From Nannocystis pusilla (GTDB lineage Bacteria > Myxococcota_A > Polyangia > Nannocystales > Nannocystaceae), in the NCBI RefSeq assembly GCF_026626665.1, contig NZ_JAPNKE010000002.1, positions 6,797,168-6,861,167 on the forward strand: a DNA stretch of 64,000 nt, given 5' to 3'. The position numbers and the translations under genes were made by a program. The notes beneath the pieces are model-generated. The model saw only the letters and a program-made list of their open reading frames with translations. It did not search any database and had not been told where the DNA came from. Every line of letters begins with the position of its first letter. The first letter of the stretch is position 1. Shown here one piece after another: positions 1 through 9,710 of this stretch.

Positions 1-3000
1 CGGACCACCCCGCCGGCGCCGCCGAGCTCCACGTCGTCGGCCTCTCCTCGCTCGTGCGCGGCCGCGAGGCCGTGTTCCTCGACGACCTCGACGCGATCGA
101 CGAGGCCCGGCCTGCGGACACCGACCTCGACGACTCCTCGCATTGTCACCGCGGCCGCCCGCACCACGAAGCGCCCCTGCACCTCGGCCACGGCGGCGCG
201 ACCTCTCGCCCCGCTCCACTCCGCCACGCCTTCGCCGTCACGACCGACCTCAAGCGCGGCGCCCGCGAAGCGATCGAGCAGCTCGCCGACGAGCTCGTCC
301 ATCACTGCCGCCAAGCCGACCCGTCCATCCTCGATCACCCCGAGTTCGCCGAGCGGCTCACCCGCGAATGCGTGGTGTTCCTCCACCGCCTGCTGTTCCT
401 GTTCTACATCGAGGCCCGCGGCGCCGAGCTCGGCGTCGTGCCGATGCACACCGACGCCTATCGCCGCGGTTACTCGCTCGCGGCCCTGCGCGACCTCGAG
501 CTGGCTCCCCTCGAGACCCTCGCCGAGCGCGACGGCCAATATTTCGCGACCTCGCTGAAGCTCCTGTTTCGCCTGATCCAGCGCGGCTACCCCGAAGCCC
601 CTGTCCCTCCGCACTCCGATCGTTCCGCCGGCTTCGCCCTGTCTGGCCTGCGCAGCGAGCTGTTCGACGACGCCCGCACCCCGCTGCTGTCGGCCGCTCC
701 TCTGCGCAATCACGTCTTACAAACGATCCTGCGGCGATTGTCCCACTCGCGTCCGCAGGGCAAGCAGCGGGGCGGACGGATCTCCTACGCCCAGCTCGGC
801 ATCCACCAGCTCGGCGCCGTCCACGAGGGCCTGCTCAGCTTCACCGGCTGCTTCGCCCGCGAGGACCTGTACGAGGTGCGGGCCGCCGCCGACCGCGACG
901 ACGACGACGCCCGCACCTGGTTCGTCGGCCATTCGCAAATCTCTTCCTATTCGCCGGACGAGATCGTCCGCGTCCACCCGCCCGGCAAGTTCCTCTATCG
1001 CCTGGCCGGCCGCGACCGCGAGCGGAGCGGCTCCTACTATACGCCCGAGGTCCTGACCCGCTGCCTCACCCGCTACAGCCTCGCCGAGCGCCTGCCCGGC
1101 GCCCGCGCCGACGACATCTTGCAATGGACGATCTGCGAGCCGGCGATGGGCTCGGGCGCCTTCCTCAACGAGGCCATCGATCAGCTCGCCGACGCCTACC
1201 TCGAGCGCAAGCAGGCCGAGCTCGGCCGCACGATCGCCGCCGAGCAATACCCCCACGAGCGCCAGCGGGTGAAGTACCACCTCGCGGTCCACAACTGCTA
1301 CGGCGTCGACCTCGACCCGCAGGCCGCCGAGCTCGGCAAGGTCTCTCTGTGGCTGAATGTCCTCCACGCCGGCGCGGTCGCGCCGGAGCTGGGACTGCGG
1401 ATCGCCGTGGGCAACAGCCTGATCGGCGCCCGGCGGGCAGTGTTCGCATTCGATACGCTCGCGCCCGGCCGCGGGCCCCGCAGCGAACCGACCCCGATTC
1501 CGCTGACCGACGCACGACCGGACGACTGCGTCTATCACTTCCTCGTCGCCGAGCCCGGCATGGTCGGCTTCGACGACGACCGGCCGCTGAAGTCGCTCGC
1601 GCCCGCGGCAGCCGCACGGATCCACGCATGGCGCCGGCAGCTCCTCGCAGTCGACCCGGCCCCCGAGCGCGCGCCTGGCGGCGATCTGCGCCCGCATCGA
1701 CGCCCTGTGGCGCGCCCACCTCGACGAGCGCCGCGCCGCGCTGCAGGCAGTCCGTCAGCCGCCAGCGCTGTGGGGCCAGCCCGCCGAATCATCGGACCGC
1801 CGCGCGCCCGTCCCCGTCGCCGAGGCCGCCGCCCTCGCCCGCGCCGACGCCCCCGGCCGCAGGCTGGCCGCGATCATGGATTACTGGTGCGCCCTGTGGT
1901 TCTGGCCCATCGACCAGGTCGATGCATTGCCGACCCGCGAGCAATGGCTCACCGACGTCGAGCAGCTCCTCGCCACGGACGACCTCGACCGCGGCCCCGC
2001 CAGCCCTGCCCTCGCGGTCGCGCGCCGCGTCGCTCGCGAGCAGCGCTTCTTCCACTGGGAGGTCGCCTTCCCCGAGGTCTTCGCCGCCGGCGGCATGGAC
2101 ATCGTCCTCGGCAACCCGCCGTGGACCAAGGTCGTGTGGGAAGAGGCCGGCGTGCTCGCCGAGCTGCAGCCGCGGCTCGGCATCGACAGGTCGGCCGCCA
2201 CCGTCTCGCCCGCCGAGCGCCAGCGCCTCCTCGCCGACCCCGCCGCGCGCGGCCTCTACTTCCGCGAGCTGACCACCGACGTCGGCACCCGCAACTTCCT
2301 CGGCAGCCGCCTCTACGCCCTCCTCGGCGGCACCGCCTCCAACTTATACAAGGCCTTCCTCGTGCGCGCCTGGTCGCTCGCCGGCCCACGCGCGGTCGTC
2401 GGCCTGTTCCATCAGACAGGTGTGTTCGACGACCCCGCCGGCGGCCCGCTGCGCGCCGAGCTGCACCGCCGCCTGCGCTTCGCCGCCCGCTTCCAGAACA
2501 AGCTCATGCTGTTCCCGGAGGTCCTGCACACCCGACCCTATGCATTCACGATCTGCGCCGGCCGGCGCGACGACCCCGAGTTCCGCTACCTCGCCAACCT
2601 GTACCACCCGCGCACCATCGACGCCTGCCTCGAACACGACGGCAGCGGTGAGGTCCCCGGGATCAAGGATGACGACGGCGCGTGGGACCTCCGCGGCCAC
2701 CGCGACCGCCTCGTGCGCGTCGACGCCGACGCCCTCGCCCTGTTCCGCGCGGTGTTCGACGCCCCCGACACACCGCTCGCCGAGGCGCGCCTGCCGATCG
2801 TTCACAGCGCGACGCTGCTGGCGATCTTGCGCAAGTTCGCCGCCGCGCCGCGGCGCATGCTCGACCTCGCCGACGATTACACCGTCAGCGAGCACTTTCA
2901 CGAGACCTACCAGCAGCAGGACGGCACGATCCGTCGCGCCACTCGCCGGCCCGACGACCTCGCCCAGTGGATCGTCTCCGGCCCGCATTACTATGTCGCC

Positions 3001-3954
3001 ACGCCGCTGGCCCGCGACCCCAACGAGGCCTGTCGCAGCCACATGGACTACACCACGATCGACCTCACCGCGATCGCCCCCGACTTCCTCCCGCGCACCA
3101 ACTATCTCCCCGCCTGCGCCGCCGACGAATACGCGGCCCGCAGCCCGCGCTGGCGCGACGTCCCGCTCGCCGCTCGCCACCGGTGGATCGGCCGCAAGAT
3201 GCTGTCGCCCTCCGGCGAGCGGACCCTGATCTCCGCCGTCCTCCCGCCCGGACCGGCCCACATCGGCGCCAGCGTCAGCCTCGCTTGCCGCGACGACGCC
3301 ACCACCGTCCACTTCGCCGGCCTGACCGCCTCGCTGCCCTACGATTTTTGGCTCAAGATCACCGGCAAGTCGAACCTCAGCAACGACGTGATCAAATTCC
3401 TGCCGCTGCCCGCCGCCGGGCGCGCCGCGATCGTCCTGCGCACATTGCTGCTGAATTGCCTCACCGAACATTACACCGGGCTATGGCGCGACCTGTTCGT
3501 CGAGGCGTTCCGCCGCGACGGCTTCGCCTCCGCCGATCCGCGGCTGCCCGCCCTCGTGAACCTCGGCCCGCGCTGGACCCCCGACACGCCGCTGCGAACC
3601 CCGTTCGCGCGCCGGCAGGCGCTGGTCGAGCTCGACGTCCTGGCCGCGCTGGCCCTCGGCCTCTCGCTCGCCGAGCTCCTGGCGATCTACCGCCTGCAAT
3701 TCGCCGTGCTGCAGCAGAACGAGCGCGGCACCTGGTACGACCGCCGCGGCAAGGTCGTGTTCTCCGACAACGTCCTGCTGGCCGACCTCGGCCTCGGCCG
3801 TCGCCAGTGGCAGCCGATCGCCGATGCCCGCGCCGGCGATGCGCTGCCGCCCTGGGCCCGCGACGCCCAGGGCCCCTACATCCCGCCGTTCGACCGCTGC
3901 GACCGCGAGGCCGACCTGCGCCGCGCCTACGAACATTTCGCCGCGCGCCTTTGA
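1..3954 (+). CDS. Adenine-specific DNA methyltransferase (Eco57I/type IIG-like), 5'-truncated by window edge, frameshifted
   Basis: The product should transfer a methyl group from SAM to adenine in a DNA target. Motif I reads EPAMGSGAFLNEA (about 1135-1175) and the catalytic motif IV NPPW lies near 2116. The stretch SGSYYTPEVL just before motif I is typical of Eco57I-type and PglX/DISARM-type large methylases. The frame is open from base 3, so the true start is upstream. The first half is read in the frame of base 3, but from about 1680 the good frame is the one starting at 1681 (residues AICARIDALWRAHLDERR). The shift sits at a GCGCGC tract near 1670 and looks like a lost dinucleotide or gained base. 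It ends at 3954, giving about 1,316 residues in the window. No nuclease motif is seen; a partner gene could be upstream. Family call is firm, system assignment is not. Confidence 0.85.
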
Positions 3955-3960
3955 TTCTCC

Positions 3961-4070
3961 GCCTGTCCCTTCGTACCTATCACATGTCTCCTGAGACAGG
4001 CGATCGGCCTCACGGCGCCTGTCCCTTCGCACCTGTCCCATGTCCATCGGGACAGGCGATCGGCCTCACT
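3961..4070. repeat. Tandem 56-bp direct repeat built from GTCC/GGAC palindromes
   Basis: Two imperfect copies of a 56-bp unit follow the methyltransferase stop. Each begins GCCTGTCCCTTCG and ends GGCGATCGGCCTCAC. Each contains a small palindrome of the window-wide family: ACATGTCTC-CTGAGACAGG in the first and ACCTGTCCCATG..GGGACAGG in the second. The stop codon of the reverse-strand fragment at 4066 lies inside the second copy. Confidence 0.75.
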
Positions 4071-4323
4071 GCAGACGGATGCCGTCGACGCCCCACAGCG
4101 CCGTCGCCGAGCTGTCGGTCGGCAGCCGCGTCAGCTCGCCCGCCTTCCACCGCTGCACGAACGCCCCGTCGTCGTCGCCCCAGCCGACCACGAAGCCGAG
4201 CTCGGCGTCGACCAGCACCACCGCGGTATGCGGGTCTTGCACCTCCTGCGTCGTCCAGGTCGCGCCGTCCCACAGCGCCAGGACGGGCGGGCGGGGACCG
4301 AACGACAGGTCGGTCACCGCCAT
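4066..4323 (-). pseudogene. Truncated C-terminal fragment of an unknown protein
   Basis: An 85-residue frame begins at an ATG at 4323 and ends in the palindromic repeat. Codon use is strongly GC3, like genuine genes here. The sequence (DLSFGPRPPVLALWDG, FVVGWGDDDGAFVQRW) resembles a blade of a beta-propeller or a tail fragment of a larger secreted protein. An in-frame stop at 4345-4347 lies just upstream, and the AT-rich cassette begins directly beyond. I read it as the remnant of a gene cut by insertion of that cassette. It might instead be a small intact gene; no function can be given. Confidence 0.4.
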
Positions 4324-4387
4324 CCCGAAGCTCTTTGGAGGGCTTCACGGAGCCGTTCTATGGGCACCAGCATTCGCCCGACGACCC

Positions 4388-5080
4388 TTAACTTTGAGCC
4401 GCCGTGGCCCCGTCGGTACTTGCGGGACAACAATCCGGGGGCGGACTAAGCATCTGAATCACCTGCTGGCCGAACTCGTAACATGCTTCGAATTTTGCCG
4501 GAAGATCACAGCTGCCACACGCCCCTATTACTTCCTGAGGCTGGACACGCTTGCATCCAGCCTCAACCTGAGCCTCCAACTGGGCGTGGAGTCGATCAAA
4601 CTTCGGGCCAGTTATTTCACGCAATCTCTTCAAAAAAGCTCTGTCTTCCTCTTGGCGGACGGGCCATTCGTCATCGATCAAGGTCACGTACATCGACTGA
4701 AAAACCGCAAGGACGAATGTTGAGCACGTCAATCCAACACAGCCTGGTCCAGGAATGAGGTCTCCTGTGTCGAGATCAAAGCTCGACTGAGACGAGAACG
4801 GAATCGCATAGGGAAACACCTTCGACTCCGTAAACCGCTTCCAAATCAACCGACAGAGCGCGCCAATGTGCCGCACCCGCCGCGGGTCCTCAGTGTCGGG
4901 GACGGCCCAAAGCCGCAGTTCATTCCATGTGTTGTAGAGATGATTCTCCCAACCCAAGTGAAGAACAGCTGCGTCTCCCTTTTTGCGCGATATAAAACCC
5001 CGGAGTGCAGAAGACCGTGTTCTGAGCGGCACACGACCACAGCCGCTGGAAAAGGTTGCGACAGGAATGGAGTATTGCAT
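4388..5080 (-). CDS. Unknown protein of AT-rich cassette, possible permuted papain-like (YiiX/NlpC-P60) fold
   Basis: About 230 residues from ATG 5080. A GTG at 5179 overlaps the stop of the upstream gene by 7 bases and would couple translation, adding a Cys-rich 33-residue leader of doubtful quality. A His-containing segment (AVLHLGWENHLYNTW) precedes a Cys-containing one (GCVGLTCSTFVLAVF). This His-before-Cys order, with Cys in a G-x-T-C-S-x-F context, is what circularly permuted NlpC/P60 (YiiX-like) cysteine hydrolases show. That assignment is inference from two short motifs only. The C-terminal region has a long helix (residues HAQLEAQVEAGCKRV). Base composition is clearly less GC-rich than the rest of the window. 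It is the last gene of a three-gene reverse-strand cassette. Confidence 0.6.
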   Translation of the reverse strand: MQYSIPVATFSSGCGRVPLRTRSSALRGFISRKKGDAAVLHLGWENHLYNTWNELRLWAVPDTEDPRRVRHIGALCRLIWKRFTESKVFPYAIPFSSQSSFDLDTGDLIPGPGCVGLTCSTFVLAVFQSMYVTLIDDEWPVRQEEDRAFLKRLREITGPKFDRLHAQLEAQVEAGCKRVQPQEVIGACGSCDLPAKFEACYEFGQQVIQMLSPPPDCCPASTDGATAAQS

Positions 5081-5172
5081 TCGAATACAGCCTTGCCCAC
5101 AGCAGACCTCGTTACCAAAGACCCCGCAGCAGTTTCTCAACGCTGTCCGGCTCGATTTTGCGCAAGCGCGCC

Positions 5173-5730
5173 TCAACACGCCTCAGCAGCGAAGACCATT
5201 TTAAGCCTGGAGGATGCGCGTTTTGTGATTGCCAGAAGTCCTGTAAGCAACGTCGGCTCGAGACGTTCCAGGTCGAAGCGCTGCAGCACATCGTCAACCA
5301 ACGCCATGCGTCCTTGGCGCAACAAATCGTCGACGTTCTCGAAGAGTACATCGAGAGCATCATCGAGCTCGTCCGTCTTTACAAGTTCGTAGATGTGTTG
5401 AACCCAAGCCGGTGTCGCTTCAACGACATTTGGCTCGGCGCGCCTGGTCACTGCTGCGCCAGGGCTTAGCAATCTCGACACTTTCACTTCGTAGACGTAC
5501 CGGTCTACGAGGCGAGCCGTCGTGCTTGCTATTACCACGGCATCAAAGCGCGTCAACTTCGCGCCGCCTGCAATAACGTTAGCGCCCGAAACCTTCGTAC
5601 CTGCGAGCTTCGCAGCGCTTACGAGGGCTTTCCGCTCTGAAGAGCTTGGCCGCTCAACGGAGGGCAAAAACGCAGCATCAGCGTCGGAGTGTATCGGCGG
5701 CAGCTGAAGAGCTGGATATGTGGCCTTCAT
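5173..5730 (-). CDS. Unknown protein, partner of TIGR04255 gene, helical C-terminal domain
   Basis: 185 residues from ATG 5730, overlapping the upstream TIGR04255 gene by ATGA (5727-5730), so the two are almost certainly translated together. The N-terminal 60 residues look disordered. The C-terminal half is helical and acidic: LDDALDVLFENVDDLL, then LVDDVLQRFDLERLEPTLL, then TGLLAITKRASSRLK. A similar helical module recurs beside mobile or accessory genes in other bacteria, but I cannot name a Pfam family with confidence. No catalytic motif, signal peptide or membrane segment is visible. By position it is likely a complex partner of the TIGR04255 protein. Confidence 0.7.
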   Translation of the reverse strand: MKATYPALQLPPIHSDADAAFLPSVERPSSSERKALVSAAKLAGTKVSGANVIAGGAKLTRFDAVVIASTTARLVDRYVYEVKVSRLLSPGAAVTRRAEPNVVEATPAWVQHIYELVKTDELDDALDVLFENVDDLLRQGRMALVDDVLQRFDLERLEPTLLTGLLAITKRASSRLKMVFAAEAC

Positions 5731-6421
5731 TGAAAAAGCTCCCGCATCGCATCGGTAATGGAGTCTTCAAAGATCGTTCGCTGCATCGTATGCAGTTCGT
5801 CGACGACCTGCAGCCAGTCCGATGTACGAATGTCGCACAACGGTTCGGCCTCTCGCTCTCTTCTGGCGCCTATATCTATGATCATGCGAGGAAAGTTACC
5901 ATCCGGCGTCGTGCTCGCCAGGACCAGGGTAACGGTAGTGCACCCATCCTTGTGGATTGAGGTCGACGCATGGTAGAAAGTTTGCAGATTCTCCGGCATC
6001 GCCTCTGGGCGAAACGGCATGATCCTTACAAAATCATGAAACGGTCTACCGACGGCACGGAGCGTAATACGATCAACGTATCGGACCGCGACCGCCTGTA
6101 ACGGACCCTTTACAACAGAGAGCACACCCTGGAGAGCATCCTGAGCCTGCCGGATAAATTGTTCCCATCCAGGGTATGGCTCAAGCACATGAATGGACAG
6201 GAGGTTTGCTCCGAAACCAAGCATGCGCTTTTGGTCTCGCGAGGCAACGAAGGTCATGTCATCCGCACTGATGGATGCAGACGGAGTGTCAGGATATTCC
6301 TCGCCCAGCTTGCTTTGAATAGCTGCATGAAGTTTCGCTCCCGGAACATCATCGAGGAAGCGAAGCTCGATCACGGCCTCGATAATGGGGGGCGGGGATA
6401 GATGCGCCGCGTCAAGGTCAT
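5727..6421 (-). CDS. TIGR04255 family protein, first gene of AT-rich cassette
   Basis: The start PPIIEAVIELRFL and the pattern of a roughly 230-residue alpha/beta protein with RYVDRITL in the middle fit the sporadically distributed TIGR04255 family, whose function is unknown. The good frame has no plausible start except a TTG at 6536 behind low-quality sequence. An ATG at 6421 gives MTLTRRIYPRP and joins the good frame if one C is restored in the C6 run near 6389-6394. I therefore place the start at 6421 and suspect a one-base deletion. The stop overlaps the next gene by ATGA. Composition is more AT-rich than flanking genes, which with the broken neighbours suggests horizontal acquisition. 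Confidence 0.75.
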
Positions 6422-6738
6422 GAGAGTGTAGCGCCCCTCTCCTCAGGGTGAAAGCGCGTCGCCCGCTGCGCGGGTCCGCAAGCGATCGTGGCGTTCTGCA
6501 TTTCGCACCTGTAACCAGGGTTTTTATCTGGAACAAGGATAGCGGTGCTCAAGATCAATCTGACCGAAAAATTATGTTCGGATGTCCAGGTTAAGTTCGT
6601 GCCAACCCTGCTCTGCAGATGCCGCCGCCGATAGATTTGCGCAGCGCCCTCAGCGGAGGGAGAAACCCTGAGTTGAGAGTCAGATCCCCTGAGCCCGTGC
6701 GCAGATGCGCGCGCCCCGCGGCGGGTTCCGTCGCGGGC

Positions 6739-7110
6739 GTGTATCTCGCCGCAATCACTATCGCCCTCCTCCTCGTCGCCATCGCCTGCAATCCGGGCGG
6801 CCCCGCCACGGAGACCGCGATTGGTTCGACCCGGGGACACGGCCGGCGAGCCCTGCCCAGCGGGCGCGCTGGGTGCGCCTGCACGTCCGGTGGGGGTTGC
6901 GACGCCAGCCTCACCTGCGAGCTTGAGGCTCTGCGTGGGCTGCGCCCTGCCCTGCACCGACTGCTGCTGCTACGATGTCGGACTCGCCTGCGGCGACGAC
7001 AACCTGTGCGTGGAGGGGTATCAAAGATCTGCGGGGGACAGCGTCGTCGACGAGTTCGAGGTCTGCGACGCGGGCGCGGACAACGGCGACGACAGCGTCC
7101 GTACGTTAAG
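6739..7110 (+). pseudogene. Decayed Cys-rich lipoprotein gene
   Basis: A GTG at 6739 opens a signal peptide with lipobox-like LLLVAIAC followed by NPGGPATET, a normal start for a myxobacterial lipoprotein. Downstream, recognisable pieces occur in alternating frames: TAGEPCPAGALG (frame of 6821), GCACTSGGGCDASLTCE (frame of 6739), then LCVGC..CCCYDVGLACGDDNLC and DEFEVCDAGADNGDD (frame of 6821). At least three frame changes are needed. The last piece resembles the DUF4215 Cys-rich repeat of myxobacteria. It may be a true pseudogene next to the inserted cassette, or a gene badly hit by the indels seen elsewhere. From 7110 to 7389 I see nothing. Confidence 0.5.
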
Positions 7111-7389
7111 CAGAAGGTGCCGGTCTCGTGAGGGCGAACACTGTCCCGGAGGTCCCGGCGCCGCGATGGTCACTCACGGTCGACGAACGGTCCACCCCGG
7201 ACTCTCGGCCGGCGCCCTCGACCATGAGCGGCGGACGCGCCACCGCCGGTCGAGCGATTTCGGCCGATGCACACGCAGGCTCGGTCCGACGAAATGTTGC
7301 AGATCCGAGTCTGCGCATTTCGCTGCATCCGCCCACTCGCTGCAAATGCTGGATCTTGCGCTCACAGCCGGATTTGGCGCGAGCATCGA

Positions 7390-8157
7390 TCAGCGCGGCG
7401 TGGCCGGGTGGAGCTGTCCGCGGATGTCGCCGTAATACGTCTGCCCGGTGGTGTGCAGATTGAAGTAGAGCTCGCCGTCGCGGGCCAGCTGTGCCATCCC
7501 GGCCACCGTCGACACCTTGACCGGCGCCACGCTGCCGAGCGACGGGCTCGGGATCACGCAACCCGAGGTGAACGCCCCGACCAGGCCGTGCGCGTGCTCG
7601 ACGGTCTGGACCAGGTGTTCGTTGCGGATCTCCACCGAGAACAGGCTGTCGGCCAGGTTGCTCTGCAGGTCGGTGGCGTGGGCGAAGTCGACGAGGATCG
7701 GGCCGAGGATCCCGGGCTTGCCGCAATGGATATGAAACATGTTGATCGTCTTCGGATCGATGCCCTCGATCTTGACGTCGATGAAGGCCCGGCTGAAATC
7801 GTTGGAGAAGCGGACCTGCCCGTGCGCGCGGTGGCCGGCGGCTTCGCGCGCGGCCCGGCTCTGCGACGGCGTGCTCGAGCGGAACTGCTTGGGCGTGGTC
7901 GCCGGGGTGTTCTCCTCCTCGTCGCCCTCCTGGTGCGGCGTCAAGAAGGCCTCGTAGACCGCGCCGATCTGGGCCCCGCGGCTCGGGTCGAGCTCCCCCG
8001 CGCTGGCCGCAGTCGCCGCCGCCGCCGTCGGGGACGGGGTCGTCGGCGCCGCCTGCACCGGCGCCGGATCGGGCGCAGCCGTGGTCCGGCCCTCGGCCCG
8101 CGTGTCGCAGGCAATCAGCAAGATCGCACCCAGGAATACAACGCGTCGTCCGTCCAT
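7390..8157 (-). CDS. CHRD-domain lipoprotein
   Basis: 255 residues from ATG 8157. The signal peptide ends in a lipobox (GAILLIACDT), so the protein should be anchored in the envelope. A Pro/Ala/Thr-rich linker of about 40 residues follows. The rest is a CHRD domain: FSRAFIDVKIEG, MFHIHCG, ELYFNLHT, and the closing GDIRGQL that marks the family. CHRD (chordin) domains are beta-sandwich modules with unproven function in bacteria. It stands alone, reading away from the neighbouring lipoprotein at 8304 by about 145 bp with nothing else in the gap. Confidence 0.85.
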   Translation of the reverse strand: MDGRRVVFLGAILLIACDTRAEGRTTAAPDPAPVQAAPTTPSPTAAAATAASAGELDPSRGAQIGAVYEAFLTPHQEGDEEENTPATTPKQFRSSTPSQSRAAREAAGHRAHGQVRFSNDFSRAFIDVKIEGIDPKTINMFHIHCGKPGILGPILVDFAHATDLQSNLADSLFSVEIRNEHLVQTVEHAHGLVGAFTSGCVIPSPSLGSVAPVKVSTVAGMAQLARDGELYFNLHTTGQTYYGDIRGQLHPATPR

Positions 8158-8303
8158 CACCCCGCCAGCGTAGCGAACTCTGCCGCGCCGCGATGGCGAC
8201 ACGTGGACACCGGGTGGTCCGAATTGGACTCGAGCGCCCGCGCGCCCGCGAACCGCCGTGCAGACGCCCGCGCTCGCGTCGCCCCGCGTGACCGCCAGTC
8301 AGC

Positions 8304-8888
8304 CTACGCGGCCTCGCAGAACGCCACTTCCATCACCAGTTCAGCGAAGGATCCGCTCAGGTAGGTCGCACAGGCCTCGCCGCACAGCTTGACGATGCGA
8401 TCGCCGTTCTGCTCGTATTGCACCCACATCCCCGGCGGCTCGCCGCATTCGCTCTCGCCCTCGGCGAGCGGCTCGCCGTCGAGGCGGACCTCGTCGATCG
8501 ACCACGGGCAGAGGGTCGCGACGATCCCGGACGGAATGGCGCAGCCCCCGACGTCCGGGGGCAGCGGCGTCGGCCGGTTGCACTTGCAGCAATCCTCGAT
8601 CGCGTCGCAGCCCTCGGAGCACAGGTCGTGCGCCGGATCGACGACGCACTCGCCGACCGCAGTGGTCGCATCCCCGGTCGAGGACGTGGTGCCGGTGGCC
8701 TCCCCCGTCGGGGTAATCACCGTCCCTCCGGCGGTCGTGACCGGATCTCCCGAACTCGTGCCCGAGCTCGTCGTGCCGCCCGAGCTCGCGGAGGTGCTCG
8801 CGCCGGTCGAGCCCGTCGAACCTCCCGGCGTCGACGGCCCGCACGCCAGCCCCAGGATCAGGCAACCCCACCACCTCGGCATCCGCAT
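8304..8888 (-). CDS. Small Cys-rich lipoprotein, unknown function
   Basis: 194 residues from ATG 8888. The N-terminus MRMPRWWGCLILGLAC is a signal peptide with a lipobox, followed by a 60-residue Ser/Thr/Gly linker typical of lipoproteins in this lineage. The C-terminal domain has about ten cysteines, including DCCKCN and CGEACATY, suggesting a disulfide-stabilised extracytoplasmic domain. No known family is recognised. The next gene (8902-9399) ends 13 bases upstream of this ATG on the same strand, so the two probably form a pair. Confidence 0.75.
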   Translation of the reverse strand: MRMPRWWGCLILGLACGPSTPGGSTGSTGASTSASSGGTTSSGTSSGDPVTTAGGTVITPTGEATGTTSSTGDATTAVGECVVDPAHDLCSEGCDAIEDCCKCNRPTPLPPDVGGCAIPSGIVATLCPWSIDEVRLDGEPLAEGESECGEPPGMWVQYEQNGDRIVKLCGEACATYLSGSFAELVMEVAFCEAA

Positions 8889-8901
8889 CGCCGGTCGGCG
8901 C

Positions 8902-9399
8902 TCACAGGAACGTCGCCATGTAGACCACGAGGCAGTACCAAGGCGTGCCGGCGAGGATGATCGCCTTGCGGCCGCGGCTGAGGTCGCGGCGGGAGCCGCC
9001 GGCGATCAGCAGGCCGAGGGCCAGGCACCAGACCACCGCGGCGATCGCCACCGCCAGCGCGAACGCCTTGAGGATGAACGGCGCCATGCCGGGGACGAAC
9101 AGGCCGGCGGCGGCGACGGCCGTCAGGAGCAGCGGCACGTAGGCCAGCGCGAGGACCGCGCGGGACAGCCACGGCCGCGAGTGGTCGTTCGCCCGGCGGG
9201 CGTGGGCCAGCGCCCACGAGGCGATGAACACCAGGGTGCCGAGCAGCGCCAGGGCCACCCCGCCCAGCACCAGCAGCTCCTGGGCGCGGCGGAAGATCTC
9301 CCGGAGACGGTCGAGGCCGCCGAAGGCCCGGTCGAGGCCTTCCAGGAGGGTGGAGCCGAACACGGCGAGCGGGAGGAGCAGCGCGAACGCGGGGCGCAT
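8902..9399 (-). CDS. Small integral membrane protein, unknown function
   Basis: 165 residues from ATG 9399. Four hydrophobic stretches are visible: FALLLPLAVFGSTLL at the N-terminus, LLVLGGVALALLGTLVF, VLALAYVPLLLTAVAAAGLF, and FALAVAIAAVVWCLALGL, with a last short one before YMATFL. A basic loop SRRDLSRGRK precedes the final segment. The open frame continues upstream but that part covers the tRNA region and is Arg/Ala-rich noise, so the ATG at 9399 is preferred. No family is recognised. Confidence 0.65.
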   Translation of the reverse strand: MRPAFALLLPLAVFGSTLLEGLDRAFGGLDRLREIFRRAQELLVLGGVALALLGTLVFIASWALAHARRANDHSRPWLSRAVLALAYVPLLLTAVAAAGLFVPGMAPFILKAFALAVAIAAVVWCLALGLLIAGGSRRDLSRGRKAIILAGTPWYCLVVYMATFL

Positions 9400-9536
9400 C
9401 GAGGACCAGTGTACCACCCCGAAGCCACGGGCAAGGTCGCGGCCACGGGCGCGGGCGGCGAGGACCCGGCGCCCGCGCACCCGGCGAGGGGCTTGCAAGC
9501 CGCGGCCTCCTGGGGTAGAGATCCCGTCCCCAACTT

Positions 9537-9613
9537 GCGTGTGTAGCTCAGTTGGATAGAGCGTTGGCCTCCGAAGCCAAAGGTCGCAGGTTCGACTCCT
9601 GCCACGCGCGCCA
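9537..9613 (+). tRNA. tRNA-Arg (anticodon CCG)
   Basis: A full cloverleaf can be drawn. The acceptor stem GCGTGTG pairs with CACGCGC with one G-T pair. The D stem is GCTC/GAGC. The anticodon stem TTGGC/GCCAA holds loop CTCCGAA, so the anticodon is CCG (9571-9573). The T stem is GCAGG/CCTGC with loop TTCGACT. The discriminator is G and CCA is encoded at 9611-9613. It reads the CGG codon, common in this GC-rich DNA. Confidence 0.97.
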
Positions 9614-9617
9614 GCCC

Positions 9618-9646
9618 GAGCGCCGCCCGGACCCCGGGCGGCGCTC
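9618..9646 (+). terminator. Hairpin behind tRNA-Arg
   Basis: A perfect 13-bp inverted repeat (GAGCGCCGCCCGG and its complement) with a 3-base loop starts 5 bases after the tRNA CCA end. No T-run follows, as usual in very GC-rich genomes, so it is a probable but unproven terminator or processing site. Confidence 0.65.
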
Positions 9647-9676
9647 GTCGCTTCGGGCCCCGTCGGCGTCGCCAGC

Positions 9677-9694
9677 CATGTCTCTTCGGACATG
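9677..9694. repeat. Palindrome CATGTC-TCTTCG-GACATG
   Basis: A perfect 6-bp-arm palindrome of the window-wide family, with a TTCG-containing loop, between the tRNA and the 66-bp repeats. Confidence 0.8.
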
Positions 9695-9710
9695 CCGGAA
9701 AGCGCAGGCC

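Noticed and set aside
2344..3471. Long reverse-strand frames opposite real genes (for example 2344-3471, 13499-15604, 59008-61269)
   Set aside because: They are Ala/Arg/Val/Gly-rich shadows caused by GC3 bias opposite clearly conserved proteins.
6422..6738. Start of the TIGR04255 gene at TTG 6536
   Set aside because: The extra N-terminal residues look random. An ATG at 6421 with one added C gives a family-typical start.
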